Below, piece after piece: positions 10,746 through 21,447 of a stretch of DNA of 64,000 bases. Position 1 is the first letter of the stretch, and each line of letters opens with the position of its first letter. Source of the stretch: Branchiostoma floridae (lineage: Eukaryota > Chordata > Leptocardii > Amphioxiformes > Branchiostomatidae); contig NC_049982.1 in assembly GCF_000003815.2 (NCBI RefSeq), forward strand, positions 25,121,049 through 25,185,048. Reading direction: 5' to 3'. Both the position numbers and the translations under genes were made by a program. The notes beneath the pieces were generated by a model. The model did no database searches and was not told the DNA's origin. It saw nothing but the letters and a program-made list of their open reading frames with translations.

Positions 10746-13099
10746 TTACACAGCCACAGCCGTAGATGGCTGCACATGGAACATAAAGTTGTTCACTTTC
10801 ATCAGGGCTTTGGCGTACCCGTGGATACCAACTTTGGCCACCTTCTTCTCTTTGCCGCCGATTCCCAGGGCTGACTTAAGCCAGTACTTTAGACGGAGTG
10901 GCCAGAAAGCTATGTGAGAGAGCTCGTGGTCAAAGTTGGCATAACACGAGGCCGCGATGCCGTCCGCCATGATGGTTCCTTCCGTTGTAAGTGGCGCGAG
11001 GTATCCGCATAACTCGACCTCTGAGACATCGAGCACCTTGGCGGGAACCACTTTCCCGCTTTTTTCGTCGACAAGGAAGACGAACATGCCCTCTTTCACG
11101 TTCCTGGCAAAGATAGGGCTCTCTAAAGATGACAATAATACAGTGTTAGTGACTTTCGACGCTCATAGCACTTATAGCAACAATGAGAAAGAACCGCCAT
11201 TTTGTGCCCGAAGAGCGAGATCATCTCAACTACTGTGTCTTGCGTAGAAGTCAAACGAAGCAAACTACCTATTGTAAAATCTATGAATGAAAACCTACCG
11301 AGGCGTTCTTGTGGGTTCTTGGTAGCATATATCAGATGGTCGAGTGTGAGGCAAACTGGCCCGTTCTTCCCCTCCACGTTGATCTGCTGGAAGATATTCT
11401 TCTTGTCTGGTTCGCGGTCCAGCATTGCCATGATCGGACGATAGGCCAGACTTCTATCGGACGTGAATACTTGGACCCAGTCTCCGAGCTTCAGATCCTG
11501 CATTGCCCGGGTGCTTCCATCAATAAGATGCACACTCGTCTGGCCATGAAAACAGCCTGGAAATACAATAACAGTAATGTTCAGACGAAGAGTGAAAACA
11601 GGTAGATTTTCTTCGTCTACGCACTTCGAATTCGAAAGAATAGGGAGCTGCTTGGGGTACAAAATGCATGTTGTGTGAAAAATCATATCTACCGGGACAA
11701 CAATCTCCTCCACCGGAACTCTTGAGGCCCTGTGGTGCCATTTTATAGACAGTGAAATCGAGAAAAAGATCGGAGAACGTCTTCCTAAACCGAACACGAC
11801 CTAAAGTCACGTGTCTTGTGTGTGTGATCGATGCTGTTTCGTTGTGTTGGCCCATATGAATGACGTAACAAGAAAGCTCGCTACATTCTTTCGACGTGAC
11901 GATATTTTGAATTTCGTTCATCTAGTCGCAAAAATTACCCAACAAAATCCTAAAAACTTCAACAGATAATATTTTACAGTCTATGGTTATACGTAAACTT
12001 CCGAAGCCTAGAAATCCAGAGAGATATTTTGTTTTCGTAAGCTTCAATTGGCGCTAAGAATTTTTTCAAATGTACTAGGTAAATCATATCTAGTGCTACG
12101 TACAGCAACCGCTGCTTCCTCCACCGCAACTCTTGAGGCATTGTGGTGCCATTTTGAAGGCAAAATAGTAAAAAGATTGGATCTCAACAGCGCCTAACGG
12201 TGCGTGCCTTGCGTTCCGTTCGAAACTGTTTTGTTATGTTTGGCGCAGTCTGAATGGCATCATAAATGGCACGCCCCTTTCTTTGTGTGGAAGAATTCAT
12301 TTCAACTCTGACCTAAAATTGACAGGTCCTACAATGTTTTGTTGTACTCAAGTCTGTAGTTGTTTTGCTTTCGTCTGTTGTAACCAACACTACGCCCATC
12401 CCTCAAAACCAATAATACAAAAAGGAAACCAAGTGTATGCTTCATAAAATGCTAAAATTTCTTTGCACCATATAAAAAATAAACTTACCACTACTCGGTT
12501 CTTGGTAGTTGAACGCGTTCTCTCGAGGCTGGTATGGAGTGTATCTTTCTGAAATGGAAACAGATACAACGATGTAAAAGAAATGGACTGGACACAAATA
12601 CTGAAGACCTGCGTCTAGCAAGATGCTTTGCAAACTAAACGTCTTGGAGGGCTAGACTTGTTTTTCTGTCCAGTGTGCAAATTGTTTTAGCTCGATATAG
12701 GTCTGTTTTTAGATGTGCATAACAATGGTGTAAGGAATTCTGCACCATTTTTGTGACAGGAATTTTTTCACAAAAAGACCACGTGTAAGTATAGCCCTTT
12801 AGCCTCCCCCCAAAGTACCGGAGTTGGGCGTGTAGAAGCCATTTGTGAAGAAGGTTCATTTAAATGCGCGCTATATTTTCATATACGTGTCGATGAAAGT
12901 GGGACAAGTCTGCATGAAGGTAGTCTTAAGATGTCACACTACTGTTATAGATTGTTCTTCTTTTTAATTTATGAATATTATCAAAAGTACCTTGTGCTCC
13001 GTACGGATACCCCTGTGCTGTACTCCCAAGGGAACTGTTTTCCTCGGGAACTATGATCCTGTATTGCTCACTTCTTGCAGATTTGTTTCCCTGTGCCAT
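10746..13099 (-). CDS. Gene D: Hedgehog-type Hint/Hog domain protein with MAQG leader
   Basis: Exons on the minus strand: 13099-12991, 12548-12489, 11556-11299 and 11122-10746. All junctions are GT-AG and phase 1, giving 267 aa. Residues 1-57 are a hydrophilic leader (MAQGNKSARSEQ ... GSTAQGYPYGAQ, then a Tyr/Gln/Pro-rich exon) with no signal peptide. The rest is a Hint domain: GCFHGQTSVHLIDGS with the catalytic Cys at 58, LTLDHLIYATKNPQE with the TxxH histidine, MADGIAASCYANF with the second conserved Cys, then SHIAFWPLRL and KVGIHGYAKAL. This last part corresponds to the sterol-recognition end of hedgehog proteins. In hedgehog such a domain cuts before its first Cys and joins cholesterol to the new C terminus. 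Here the released part would be the leader. There is no Hedge domain. Two further first exons (11741-11693, 12152-12104) can replace the leader. Cytosolic action and activity are inferred. Confidence 0.82.
11693..11741 (-). CDS. Alternative first exon a of gene D (MAPQ leader)
   Basis: A 49-base exon with ATG in a strong context (AAAATGGCACC). It encodes MAPQGLKSSGGGDCCP plus the first base of a Gly codon, then a donor GTAGAT. Spliced in phase 1 to 11556 it puts Gly directly before the catalytic Cys of the Hint domain, making a 227-aa protein with a 17-residue leader. QGLKSSGGG matches the half-module QGCKSSGG of gene C. RNA evidence is lacking. Confidence 0.6.
12104..12152 (-). CDS. Alternative first exon b of gene D (MAPQ leader)
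   Basis: It has exactly the same length (49 bases) and phase as exon a at 11693-11741 and is clearly its duplicate. It encodes MAPQCLKSCGGGSSGC plus a T, with donor GTACGT. Joined to 11556 the split codon becomes TGC, so the residue before the catalytic Cys would be Cys instead of Gly. Cys-rich and Gly-rich; no signal peptide. Confidence 0.52.
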
Positions 13100-15025
13100 T
13101 TTAATGACGATTCAAGTTGTGCTACTCTTCTTGCCTTTTTTTAACTAGTTTTAAGCGGAAAAACCCTGTGACTAATACCAGTGCTCATGCGCAGAAATAA
13201 ACCACCAATGTTGTTCTGCGGTGGGTGGGTGTTTGATATACAGAACAGCTTTGTTGACACCGTGGGGAGGGGGGCATGCCACATGGCATTTTTTATTAGC
13301 CTGCCAAATACCTTGGCTCATTTTCATTTCTCCGTGTTCAGTAATTGTAAGTAGTAGTATATTAGTATCACGTTTAATGCTGATCATCATCATATCTTGC
13401 CGCTCCAAATCCCAATCGAATAGCGGGCCGCCTCCTTGGCCTCTCTCAGGTCACTGTCTGAGCAGCTAATGCTGATAAACTGAATAACAAAGAAATTAAA
13501 GGCCAGTTTCGATTTGTCTTTAAGGTCCCACATGGCTGAATTGTGTGGAATATGTGTGGAAAGGTCATTGAAAAATTTCTCTGGTTTCAGTTTACACCTC
13601 TGTCTACAGAAGTTCCGTCTTTTATCCATGCACAAGCGCTCATTGGTGTCTTTTTAACTGCAATTAGTGAGATGTTCGCATTCTCGTTGCTACGTAACTC
13701 TGAAAATGATTGATTACTCTGAGCTATCAACAAGTATACATTTGCTACTGCAAGAATAGAATTACTAATTTGTTAATTGTCAGCAATATCAATACAAAAT
13801 AGCCCTTGCAGCATAATATTGTTTGAAGATATTATCCTTTACTCTCTACAATTCTTTTAAGTTATAAAATTCTCTTTCTCTTTATTTTTACGTAATATCG
13901 ATAGAAAATGAGCATCAAAGAACAACCCGGTATCTAACAAAGAAAGTTGTCTTAGGATAGTGGGTGTAATTTCAAGCTAGTGATATCTGTACCTGACTTT
14001 AACTTGAGATATAGTGATTCTCGAGTTAATTACACACGATTTGGACAAAATATGCCCCATTTTATATAAACCTTCGCATGAACATTATTTCAAAACGTGT
14101 TTTACGCTCATGTCCATTGTCCAGGGCACACGTGGGTACTCTTTATAGCTCTTTTCAAGAAAGACACAGTAACATGACAGGAGAAGCAAATATGTTTTAT
14201 TCCATGTAGCATACAGAAATATTTTCAGATAACAATTGTGGCATGCTAGATCAAAGTACAGAGGTTTGAAAAAAAATCCCAGTTTGTAGCATTGATGTAC
14301 TATTTCCACAGTACACTTAGATGTGCACAAGAAGTGTGTTATTCTATGACTTGGTGAAACTGTTCAAATTTACCGTAGTACTTGCTCTTTTATGGCTGTT
14401 TCACCTTTCTGTTTTACCAATATGTAGTCTCTTACATCCTATTATGTCACAAACTATATGGAAATAAGCAGATAGAAATGTTGAAGAAAATGTAACAACT
14501 GAAGATAGTTATTACGTTTCAGTGATGGCAACATTAGTAAAGTAGTTTTACAGTTATGGTATTCTATAGGACTATAGGCTGTGCCTGAGAGGTCTTGTCT
14601 ACAGATATAAGCCCACTCTGATATGTTAACTTCGACACACAAATAGAAGTAAACACCAAACAAACTGGTATTCAGAAATGACATATTATCATATTAGCTA
14701 CATGGAGCCATGTAATCGCAAAGTAAGACATAGAGTACCAAACATACCGAAACCTACTTTGGATTGCTAGTACAACGTCATTATTTTTTAACACCGCTTA
14801 CTGAGTTTACCCTGATCTGAATAATTGAGGAACTATTCTTTGTAAGTTTTGAATCCACTTTCTTTGTTTCAACGTTACATATATAGCAAAACTTTAGTTT
14901 TAACCGGTATCTTGTATAGGACAGACCCAGTATCAACTTATAATGTTACAGTAGTTTGTTAACATGTAATAACCATGGGAAAAAGCAATCTGGTTGGTGT
15001 ACATGGTTATTGCCATGCTTCTAGC

Positions 15026-17001
15026 TTACACAGCCATAGCTGGCTGCACATGGAACAAAACGTTGTTCACTTTCATCAGGGCCTTCGCGTACCAGTGGAT
15101 ACCAACTTTGGTCACATCCTCTCCTTTCCCTCCGAACCCCAGAGTTGACATAACCCAGTACAGTAGACGGAGCGGCCAGAAAGCCATGTGAGAGAGGCCG
15201 TGGTCAAAGTCGGCATAACACGAGGCCGCCACACCGTCCGCCATGATAGTTCCTTCTTCAGTCAGAGGCGCGCAGTATCCTGTTGCTTCGACCTCCCGGA
15301 CCCCACGCACCTTGGCTGGGGCCACTTTCCCGCTTTCTTCGTCAGCCACGAAGACGAACATGCCCTCTTCCACGTTCTTGGCAAGAATAGGTGACTCTAA
15401 AAAATATGAGAATGTAGTTTGAGACTTTTATTTCCTATTGTAGGAAAAAAAAAGAAATAGAAATAACCGCCATTTTGTGGTGCAAGAGCGCATACGTATA
15501 TCCGTCTAGTTAACAACTGTATCTTGCGAACAAAACAACAAAAAAACTACCCCTATTGAAGATTCTTACAAAAAGAGCCTACCGAGGATTTCTTGTGGGT
15601 TCTTGGTAGCATATATCAGGTGGTCAGGGGTCAGGGAAATCGGCCCTTTTTCCCCGTCGATGTAGATTTGCAAGAACGTTGCGTTCTCGTCGGGCTCGAA
15701 GTGAAGCATGGCAAGGTATGGACTGTACGCGAGTCCGCCATCCTTCTTAACGACTTTCACCGAGTCTCCGGGCTTTAGATCCTTCATCGCGACTTTACTG
15801 CTGTCACGGAGCTGGACTTTGGTGTCAGCTTGGAAGCACCAATCTGTTGAAAAGAAACACAGTTTTTTGATCGAGTAAAGATTCTTCTTTTGTAAAATAA
15901 AATAAAAGGTAAAGACAAAAACCGTACGCAGAGTAATCGTACTGCATTTCAGCTCTACGTACTTCAAATAAGTCATTCTAATCTTTGCCAACTATTACAG
16001 ATGGAAGTATATATAGAGAGTACAGTAGTCATAGATAGATAGTTATAGATATATACAAGATTCGTCACTGCCACGACTCCTGTTTCCCTGTGGCGCCATT
16101 TTCGCAGACTGTGAATTCGACAAAAGAAATTGCAGAGAGAAATTGCTCAGTGTGGTTTTATATTTCTACGCGCAAGTGCGCTTGCGTGTCCTGCCACCGA
16201 AACTACTAAACAGCCACGTCGGCGAATCAGTTTGTAACAGTAACGCAGAAAGCCTGGTCGTTACAGTAAATATCTAAGTCACTTTCACAAAGTTAACTTT
16301 TTAGGAAAGCTTTAAAAAATAATGCCTATATTAGTTTAATTCACGTCTTTAGGTAAAAGACAGTTACAGAAAGTTTGGCTCCAAACTGATCATGAGCTTC
16401 AAATAATGTTTATGATAGTTTGTGATAATAAATAGATCCCTTGCAAACTTACCGTCATTGCTACTGTGATAATTATAGCTGTGATGATATACAGGTTCTG
16501 AAATAGAAAATAAGACATGGATATTAATAATTGTCAAATAAGAATGGGCCGTAAACATTTCATTTTACAAAACATCAACAGCTTTAATTTCTAGAAGCCG
16601 TTTGCGTATATGTAGATTAAATTTGTACTGTAATCTATGTAGCACTTCGTTTGCATATATATGTAATGTGGTTCTGTGCTACGTGACCAAGTTAGGCATT
16701 ATTTACGAAAAAAGTTCACAGGTGAAAATCATTAGCCCAAATATTCCGAACAGCCCTCACAAAAGCTTTGCATAGAAGTCTGGATTAGATAGCCCTGAGT
16801 AGAGTATAATTTTACAGGGGCTCTTGATATGCAGGTATCTTTCCATATCCACGATATATTGGTTAACTCTGACGTACCTCTGCGTGGTGGCTTGTAGTAT
16901 CCCTGTACTCCTGGGCCTACGGAAAAGTTTTCTTCTTCGCTCTCGACCGCCACGACAACGTTGTCAAACTCATCACCATGTGATTTGGTCCCCTGTGCCA
17001 T
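15026..17001 (-). CDS. Gene E: Hedgehog-type Hint/Hog domain protein with MAQG leader
   Basis: Exons: 17001-16878, 16497-16453, 15843-15583 and 15396-15026, all joined in phase 1, giving 266 aa. The leader is MAQGTKSHGDEFDN, an acidic stretch, GPGVQGYYKPP, then a His/Tyr-rich exon (VYHHSYNYHSSND). The Hint part has WCFQADTKVQLRDSS, SLTPDHLIYATKNPQE (TxxH), MADGVAASCYADF, SHMAFWPLRL and KVGIHWYAKAL. GIHWY is the same motif found near the end of hedgehog proteins, showing descent from a hedgehog C-terminal half. All catalytic residues I can place are kept. The residue before the first Cys is Trp, where gene D (long form) and hedgehogs have Gly, so cleavage or sterol transfer may differ. No signal peptide is seen. 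Confidence 0.8.
16057..16099 (-). CDS. Alternative first exon of gene E (MAPQ leader)
   Basis: A 43-base exon that opens with ATGGCGCCACAGGG in a good context. It encodes MAPQGNRSRGSDES plus one base, then a donor GTATAT. Phase 1 joining to 15843 gives Tyr-Trp before the catalytic Cys and a 224-aa protein. It occupies the same place as exons a and b of gene D, so the alternative start predates the duplication of D and E. The donor is weaker than in D. Confidence 0.5.
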
Positions 17002-20000
17002 GTTTTCCCGATGTCGATGCGTACGTAGCTACACTAGGTTAGTCTGTTTCAACTTTTAAACTATGAAGACACTGCGGTCGGGACTAGTTTTAATGTGGGA
17101 AACCCCAGTTGATCATGCGCAGACTTAAAAGTTGGTCTTCTTTAGTGTCGCTTGACAGATAACGTCATTGTTGTTTGTCTCCAGAGCTGAGGGTGGATGT
17201 TCGCTGAAGGGAACAGCTTGCTATATACGGTGTTCGCTTGTACTACTTGGGGAGGGGGCATTATAGTATTCTGCAGTTTATATCACCAAGGAGTTTTTGT
17301 TTTCACACAAGTAAACTTAATATAATGAACTTGTCTATACTGATTCAATCATGTCACATTTGACATGATAATTATATTTCTCTTATCCGTAGCATTTTGT
17401 CCCGTAAGAGTATGTGTAGAGTACATATAGAGTATGTGAATACGAGCTATCGCTGTTGTTAATATCCGGGGTGTTCGACGGCTGGTGCCTACCAGGACGT
17501 CAGTAGATTGGATTGAAAATCCATATCTAAATTAGCAGATCAAATTACTGGTTAATATGTAAATCAACCTTTTGCTAAACACCTGCTTTTTGCCTACCAC
17601 TGCTTCAGCATGACATCGCGATCGTATACACAGGATAAAAAAACATACTTTGCTCATGAATATCGACTATTGATCTTATTGATTAAAGTTTTGATAAAGT
17701 TTTCATTTAGAGATCTAGACCTTGAATTTAACATGAACGATTATCATGTCATTTTTGTCAAATGTTATTTTAAGAGCCATATGCGTAGCCATCTCTTAGA
17801 ATCACTTCTTTCAGTGCAGTATATTATAACAAATTATAACCTTGGCTAGTACATGTTGTAACAGATTGTGAATTAGTAAAGCACTTCATAACATTTCGGG
17901 GTCAATAAGAAGATTTGAAGGACTCTATTATCGTGTATACGTTGATACCACAAATTATGAAAAACATCAAGGATTTTGAATTGATATATACAGTACAGCA
18001 GCTAAAAGAAAACCTTAGCCTTAACCAACGCGGAATATGTAAAATGGTTTTATTGATACAAGACGTCAGTATAACAAAGACAATGTGTTAACACACCCAA
18101 ACTCTGTGATCTTATATTACTTTAACACCAAACTACAACAAATAAGTACTAGACATAAACGTTAAAGGTACGTGTAACGCTGAGAAGATAAATCTGAAAT
18201 CAAACTTGTGATTTTGTATTTCAGAACTACCTCTCGCCTAGATATGGTATACTAAACACTTGATGCAAACCAAACCGATATAATCTTAACGCTAATTAAT
18301 TTAAACAACATATAATACCGTGTATAAAAAAGTGGAAAATTGAGAAGTGTTAAACAATGAATCAGAGAATATGCACGCAATAAAAAAATGATAAAACATT
18401 GGAAAGATAATTGAAGACTTAATGTGAGAAGTTGTCAAATTGTTATACAGACAGAAAAAGTATTCTTATCCATGTTAAACCTACTGGTATATTACTAAGA
18501 AACTAGTAACGTCACTCCATTCTTACAAAGGTTAAAAAGTATACTTAGTTTCTTCGTGACAATAGTCCTGTTGTTGCTTCTAACATATTCAGTAAAGACC
18601 TACTCTGTCACAAGTCTTGCACATTGATTAGCATATGCCCTAATATGTTTCATGTTTACAGAATAATAACAGTATAGGAGCGGACAAAACCATACTTTAT
18701 GCATTTTGTGATGTCAAAATAGTTTCAGAACATAATTTAACAATAATAGGTCATTGATTATATTGTGTTAACATGCTAGTCATAGACTTTCATCCTGCAT
18801 TGCATTACACATAGATAGCTCAGCTACAGGGTTGATATTTTTCAATCAGAAATATCTGAGAAGAACTGTACATACGTTATGTTACAGGCAATTACAATTA
18901 AAAACATAACAGCAACAATGAAGTACAGATGTAGAACTCTTTTTTTGTCTTTGAAGGTATTTATAGAGTCGAAGCTTTCTTGGCACAACCCAAATACACA
19001 GTCTGTGACTTTCGCAAGGTCCAGTACAAACTACAAAATATACATTTTATTTGGCACATTTGGGCTAAACATGTGTCGTAACTTGGCATTTATTCAGATT
19101 ATCAATGCTGGACTCTGCACACATGGGGTTAACGTTAGGTAATCATGTACATGTATACAATGGCCGGGATGGATCTGTCAACATCTTTTCTAATAACAAA
19201 TCAATCTTTTATGTCTTTACCTAAATGTTTTTGTGTCCAACCTTAAGAAGAAATAGTCAAATCTGCAGCGAGTGTGTTGAAATGTGTTGTAGCGCTATAT
19301 ATAGCTAGTTCACATTTATCTGCAGGGCTGACAATATTCGTTGTATTTAAAGTATAGTATTAATGAATATCAGTACTTTGAAAAAGGAAACAATTTGAAA
19401 CCGGTGCACTGTCCATAGACATAGATATACCAACATAAAATGCCCTTAAATACAGTGGATGTATATGAACTAACGTTACTGTAACAAGGAAATGTGAAAG
19501 ACACATTTATAAGAAAGTGAACGACACATATAAACATCATATTAAGAGTATTCCTGTAATGTGATGGTCCCAGCACAGGCTGTGGTAGAAGTTCACACCA
19601 CTCTGCATGTATCACTTGACCACGGGCGGCTACATCTATCCAAGCCTGTGGGCACAGAATGTAAAAAAAATGTCAAAGCAAGTCAAAGTCAATGCAGGTA
19701 CTAGTGATAAGAATCATTTATGGGTAGCTTATCAATGATGTGTGTGCCTCCGTTAGGCAGTTTGGTCACCCAATGGTTGGTGAATTTTGACATAAACGCT
19801 TCAGAAAAATTGTTAGACTAGAAAACTCCCAAGGTTGTGTGTTCGGCACCGTTTATTTCACTGAAAGATAATTTTTTTCTGGCAAAACAATGTACACTAC
19901 AACATGACAACACATTTACGTACCACGTCATTTCAAGACAATATTATTGAGCTAAAAAATAGAAATAGAAATAAACCGGCCCCTATAATCTTCAGTCAGA

Positions 20001-20504
20001 AGGTTTACTTATTGTTGTGTACACATGTTGGTTTGAAGTGGCTTTCATGTTGTTCAGTGTACACACGGAAATGTGATCTTGTATTGACTGATTTTTGGAC
20101 TGTCAACTGTCTGGACACTAATTATGAACCAGTGCTGTATTCACGACAATGTGCCTGCAAGTTTTGATTTAGTTAAGAATAATACAGATCGACATACTAT
20201 TATTTTTCATAGCGCAAAAATCTTATCCATTGTTAATTGTTGGAATGCAATGAAGGATAATTTGAACAGGGTTTAAAGCAGGAGTACGGTAAAATAAATT
20301 TCAAAAAGTTCTGATGTCTAGATATAATATTAATTTCGTGACACAGTCTACAATTTTTCTTAGAGTAACTATGCAGGTATTAATTTGATCAATACATTTT
20401 ATCCTTATTTGTTTCTGCAGGATTTGTGTGTCATCGTAGAAGGAAAACAAACTTTCGGGTGAATATCAGGGTACATAGGGTACCATGGGGTTACCCAAAA
20501 TCAA
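17002..20504. other. Gene-poor stretch between genes E and F
   Basis: About 3.5 kb, AT-rich. No exon can be supported except the weak candidate at 19550-19645. No clear inverted-repeat element is seen. Confidence 0.5.
19550..19645 (-). CDS. Possible orphan exon
   Basis: A strong acceptor (CATTTTTTTTACATTCTGTGCCCACAG) precedes an open stretch whose product reads AWIDVAARGQVIHAEW, then CELLPQPVLGPSHYR. Composition is protein-like and unlike the AT-rich surroundings. I find no clear donor after it, and I do not recognise the family. It could be a relic or an extra 3' exon of a longer form of gene F. Confidence 0.22.
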
Positions 20505-21447
20505 CTATCCGTACTTGATAATTGCAGCCTCGCTCTTTCCAAATCTGTTGACGGCCCGTATGTGCAGTTGCAGTACTTTGTTTTCCACGGTAACCGTTTC
20601 AGTGCTGCCATTAAGATTTCCCTCGTCAGTCTTTTCCCAGCCGCCGAACCACCCTTGCTGCTGGTAAAGCTCCACGTTGACTGAAGTGATGTCTTGACCA
20701 GTTGGGAGCTTCCAGTACACATCAACTTCTTGCTGCGACCGGGCTTCGTACCGCAAATTGTAGGGAGCCGACGGAACTGTGAATTTGAAGAAAAAAAATT
20801 TAAAAATGTTACATACATATATGGATTAAGCAAAACACGCGGAACATAATCTTTTCGACATTGTTAGAATTTTTCCCAGAAGGAAATGGAAATGTGCACG
20901 TGGCGCCATCGGTAAGGGTGGGTCGCGGTTTATTTGTCGTTTTCATTGCGAAAATTTGGATCATAAATAGCTGCTCCGATCCATGACCATGAGGTTTTCA
21001 ATAATCTGATTGAAACCTCCCTGGTATATTGTAGACAATACCTAAATGTAATATCTTTGAGCTTTATAATACATGTACAATCATTTCACGACACTGAATA
21101 GAATGAGCTGTTTCTACATTTTTTTTCTTGCACAATCTGTTGGCAACATTTTTCCAATGTAAAAGTTTGTTGAAGTAAGTTTTTCCGAAAGTTTTGAGGA
21201 AAGCCTTACGATACATTCTAGAAAACGTCTGTATGTTTGAGTACAAATATATATCTGGAAGATTACGATATTACAGTACTAGTTGAACATTTCCCCGTAG
21301 TTATCTTCTATATGTCCATGCTCTCGCCGTTGTAGTAAACTTACCTCCCTGGTGCTTAAAACCCTGCACCGTCGACCCGGTGGTTCGATTTGGATTGAAA
21401 TTCCCATTATTCCCTCCCGGACCACCGTATTTATACCCCTGTGCCAT
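20505..21447 (-). CDS. Gene F: MAQG leader fused to one fibronectin type III-like domain
   Basis: Two exons, 21447-21345 and 20776-20505, joined in phase 1, giving 124 aa. Exon 1 encodes a full AQG module: MAQGYKYGGPGGNNG, NFNPNRTTGSTVQGFKHQG. Exon 2 encodes one FN3-like beta-sandwich: VPSAPYNLRYEARS at the A/B strands, VDVYWKLP at strand B/C with the conserved Trp, VELYQQQGWFGGWEK, VLQLHIRAVNRFGKSE at the F/G strands, and then the stop. There is no signal peptide or membrane segment, so an intracellular adaptor-like or binding protein is possible. The ATG context (AACATGGCACAGGG) is identical in type to genes D and E. The same leader exon in front of an unrelated domain argues for exon shuffling. 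Confidence 0.72.

Larger units (their letters stand above)
9888..13099 (-). repeat. Tandem duplication unit 1 (gene D with 3' flank)
   Basis: The non-coding part 9888-10500 matches 14328-14950 (for example CCAAACATACCGAAA followed by CTA(T/C)TTTGG(G/A)TTGCTAGTAC), and the exon series of gene D matches that of gene E in order, splice phase and product. The whole region was therefore duplicated once in tandem. Confidence 0.85.
14328..17001 (-). repeat. Tandem duplication unit 2 (gene E with 3' flank)
   Basis: Counterpart of 9888-13099. Coding exons are conserved in order and phase. Non-coding similarity is strong downstream of the stop (14328-14950) and weak elsewhere, indicating an old duplication kept in both copies. 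Confidence 0.85.
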
